DNA of 58,589 nt from Achromobacter ruhlandii. Lineage in GTDB: Bacteria > Pseudomonadota > Gammaproteobacteria > Burkholderiales > Burkholderiaceae_B. The notes below the pieces were generated by a model, which was not told the origin of the DNA, made no database searches, and saw nothing but the letters and a program-made list of their open reading frames with translations. A program made the translations under genes and the position numbers. Where the stretch lies: contig NZ_CADIJL010000036.1 of NCBI RefSeq assembly GCF_902859695.1, forward strand, positions 1 to 58,589, written 5' to 3'. Shown piece after piece: positions 56,801 to 58,589 of the stretch; position 1 is the first letter of the stretch; every line of letters starts with the position of its first letter.

Positions 56801-58009
56801 TCAGGCCGGCGCCAGCAGGTCGGCGTCCAACTGGTCCAGGCGGTTGATGCCCAGCATGGCCATGTTGCGGTCGACCTCGGCCCGCAGCAGGCCGATGGCG
56901 TGCGCCACCCCGGCCTGGCCGCCGACGGCGGCGGCGTAGTTGAAGGGCCGGCCCACGAACACGAAGCGCGCGCCCAGCGCCAGCGCCTTGAGCACGTCGC
57001 CGCCGCGGCGCACGCCGCTGTCCATCATCACCGGCATGGCGCCGGCCGCGGCGACCACGCCCGGCAGGGCGCGCAGCGGCGAAATGGCGCCGTCCAGTTG
57101 GCGACCGCCATGGTTCGACACGATGATGCCGTCGGCGCCGTGCTCGCGCGCCAGCCGCGCGTCCCGGGGATGCAGGATGCCCTTGATGATGAGCGTGCCC
57201 GGCCACTGGCGGCGGATGCGCGCCACGTGCTCCCAGTTCAGGTGGTCGCGCGCGCTGAAGTCGCGCAGCACCGACGCCGACACGATCGGCGCGCCGCGCG
57301 TGGCGAACGAGTTTTCGAAGTGCGGCATGCCGTGGGCCAGCAGCGTGCGCAGGAACGTGCCAGCCAGCCAGCGTGGCCGCGTCAGGCCGTCCCATGCCAG
57401 CCGCAGGCTGGGCTTGAGCGGCGTCGAGAAACCGGTTCGCACATTGTTTTCGCGGTTGGCGGACACCGGGATGTCCACCGTCAGCACCAGGGTTTCGTAG
57501 CCGGCGCGCGCGGCGCGCGCCACCAGCGCGTCGATGCGCGCCGGGTCGCCGGGCAGGTAGGCCTGGAACCACGTGCCCGGCGCTTCCTTGATGACGTCTT
57601 CGAGCGCGATCAGCGCGGTGCCGCTGAGGATGGCGGGAATGCCCTGTTCGCGCGCGGCCCGCGCCAGCACGATGTCGCCGCGATAGGCGGACAGGGCGCT
57701 GATGCCCATGGGGGCGATGCCGAACGGCGATTCGTAACGCCGGCCGAACAGTTCCACATGCTGGCTGCGGCGCGACACGTCGACCAGCACGCGCGGCTGG
57801 AAGACGTAGCGGCCGAAGGCGTCGCGATTGGCGCGCAGCGACTGGTTGTCCTCGGCGGCGCCCGCCACGTAGCCGAAGATCGGCCGCGGCAGTCGGCGGC
57901 GGGCAGCGGCTTCGAAGTCGTCCAGCGACAGCATGCGCGCCAGGGCGCGGGATGGGCGGGTGGGCGTGCGGGCGGCGGCGTTGGCGGCAGGCAGGGCGGT
58001 CGTGGACAT
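56801..58009 (-). CDS. FMN-dependent alpha-hydroxy acid dehydrogenase (LldD family)
   Basis: 402 residues. TIM-barrel enzyme oxidising L-lactate or another 2-hydroxy acid: DFEAAARRRLPRPIFGYVAGAAEDNQS, PMGISAL, TVDIPVSANRENNVRTGF, and the signature SNHGGRQLDG with the active-site His and Arg. The basic N-terminal tail precedes the barrel. A run of eight A (58021-58028, T in the transcript) lies 11 bp upstream of the start, over the ribosome-site region. Family members include lactate, mandelate and glycolate enzymes; substrate not decided. Confidence 0.92.
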   Translation of the reverse strand: MSTTALPAANAAARTPTRPSRALARMLSLDDFEAAARRRLPRPIFGYVAGAAEDNQSLRANRDAFGRYVFQPRVLVDVSRRSQHVELFGRRYESPFGIAPMGISALSAYRGDIVLARAAREQGIPAILSGTALIALEDVIKEAPGTWFQAYLPGDPARIDALVARAARAGYETLVLTVDIPVSANRENNVRTGFSTPLKPSLRLAWDGLTRPRWLAGTFLRTLLAHGMPHFENSFATRGAPIVSASVLRDFSARDHLNWEHVARIRRQWPGTLIIKGILHPRDARLAREHGADGIIVSNHGGRQLDGAISPLRALPGVVAAAGAMPVMMDSGVRRGGDVLKALALGARFVFVGRPFNYAAAVGGQAGVAHAIGLLRAEVDRNMAMLGINRLDQLDADLLAPA

Positions 58010-58450
58010 GGGCGGGCGCGAAAAAAAACTCCAATCTACGCACCTCGCTTCATCGCGAAAAGCGAATAAATAGGAAAACCCTTGTTCGCTTTATGGAAAT
58101 GAATCGCGGCGCTTGGGGGTGGCCGCCGCGCCCCTCGCGCAACACAGGCAACCGGTCTGCCTCCTGGCGTTGTCCTTATCCGAATCTGATGAATTGTGAT
58201 GAATCGCATCATCGGCGCGCTTTCTCATGCTTTTGGTGCAATCCGTAGCCGCAATGGCCGTGGCAACCGCGTGTCGTTCTGCCGGGATACCGCTAGCCGA
58301 GTGCGCCAATGTTTGGTTGCATATTACGGCTGGCTGAATTTCCGACCGGGGGGGCGGCGTGTTATTTGTCGGTGGCTTCGCTGTACGACTGTGCATTGGA
58401 GACCCCATGACTGTGCCGTCATCAACCCCGTTTCAGCGTTCCCGGCAGCC
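58010..58450. other. Non-coding gap before vgrG
   Basis: 441 bp with no gene I trust. Contains a CGCGGCG (58105-58111)/CGCCGCG (58124-58130) hairpin and AT-richer DNA (58190-58370) that may hold the promoters of both divergent genes. I did not find a convincing sigma-54 site. Confidence 0.5.
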
Positions 58451-58589
58451 ATGAGCGCCGGCCTGTTCAATTCCGACACCCGGCTCTACCGGCTGCAAGG
58501 CGAGGGCGCATTGGCGTCGCTGCACGTGGAAGGCTGGATCGCGCGCGAGGCGCTGTCCGGCGTGGGCCAGTTGCGCGTGGTGGCGCTGT
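58451..58589 (+). CDS. vgrG: VgrG, type VI secretion tip protein, 5' end only
   Basis: 46 codons before the window ends. RLYRLQGEGALASLHVEGWIAREALSGVGQLRVVAL matches the N-terminal start of VgrG/Rhs-associated Vgr proteins (RLYRL...L.VEG...REALS). It would form the puncturing trimer of a type VI secretion system. Identification rests on this short stretch, so effector domain and partners are unseen. Confidence 0.7.
   Translation, partial: MSAGLFNSDTRLYRLQGEGALASLHVEGWIAREALSGVGQLRVVAL

Noticed and set aside
55649..58069. 806-codon plus-strand frame antisense to the phosphoesterase and dehydrogenase genes
   Set aside because: Gln/Arg/His-rich shadow running through two well-defined genes.
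58190..58450. Sigma-54 promoter for vgrG
   Set aside because: I looked for the -24 GG and -12 GC elements at the right spacing and found no convincing pair.

Overview
The window is high-GC DNA with the gene content of a beta-proteobacterium of the family Alcaligenaceae. It carries a pertactin-type autotransporter, a Vi-antigen-like capsule locus that includes a periplasmic Vi-type lyase, Bug-type (tripartite-tricarboxylate) solute receptors, several branched-chain amino acid type binding proteins, and a VgrG. Achromobacter is my best guess, because a Vi locus with a pectate-lyase-like VexL is known from Achromobacter denitrificans. Bordetella is the main alternative. I saw no rRNA, tRNA, insertion sequence, phage gene or CRISPR array.

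Layout. 1-5823: 3' part of a large autotransporter, with about 22 tandem 32-residue Gly/Asp/Pro/Thr units just before its beta-barrel. 5824-6453: AT-rich gap. 6454-19980: one co-directional, tightly packed capsule operon of nine genes. These are a UDP-sugar dehydrogenase (TviB-like), a two-domain SGNH/TPR protein (TviD-like), a GT4 glycosyltransferase (TviE-like), outer-membrane export lipoprotein VexA, permease VexB, ATPase-fold VexC, inner-membrane co-polymerase VexD, lipid acyltransferase-like VexE and lyase VexL. 20026-26456: small hydrolase, orphan LivK-type receptor, two-component system, a beta-lactamase-fold protein without its catalytic residues, and MipA/OmpV. 26547-30996: ugpBAEC transporter behind a Pho-box-like sequence. 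31190-32574: proC and a queuosine-precursor transporter. 32575-32968: gap with a Fur-box-like palindrome and a strong hairpin. 32969-37903: complete livKHMGF operon ending in a textbook terminator. 37975-38470: gap with a 34-bp inverted repeat and nested hairpins. 38473-43313: LprI-like protein and a D-amino-acid cluster (racemase, N-acyl-D-amino-acid deacylase, Bug receptor, divergent LysR). 43404-58009: mixed metabolic and regulatory genes (two GSTs, sugar dehydrogenase, EamA exporter, DUF423, alcohol dehydrogenase with a binding protein and divergent IclR, arginase, MetQ-like receptor, diguanylate cyclase, MFS with divergent Lrp, metallophosphoesterase, FMN hydroxyacid dehydrogenase). 58451-end: 5' end of vgrG.

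The most unusual region is the capsule operon. It has the export and lipid-anchor genes expected of a Vi-type, Kdo-independent capsule, but the only ATPase it encodes has lost Walker A, the ABC signature, the Walker B glutamate and the H-loop histidine. Its permease has a cytoplasmic N-terminal extension of about 195 residues, the acyltransferase lacks the acidic member of its HX4E dyad, and no TviC epimerase is present. Either export is powered by an ATPase from elsewhere, or the system is decaying or rewired.
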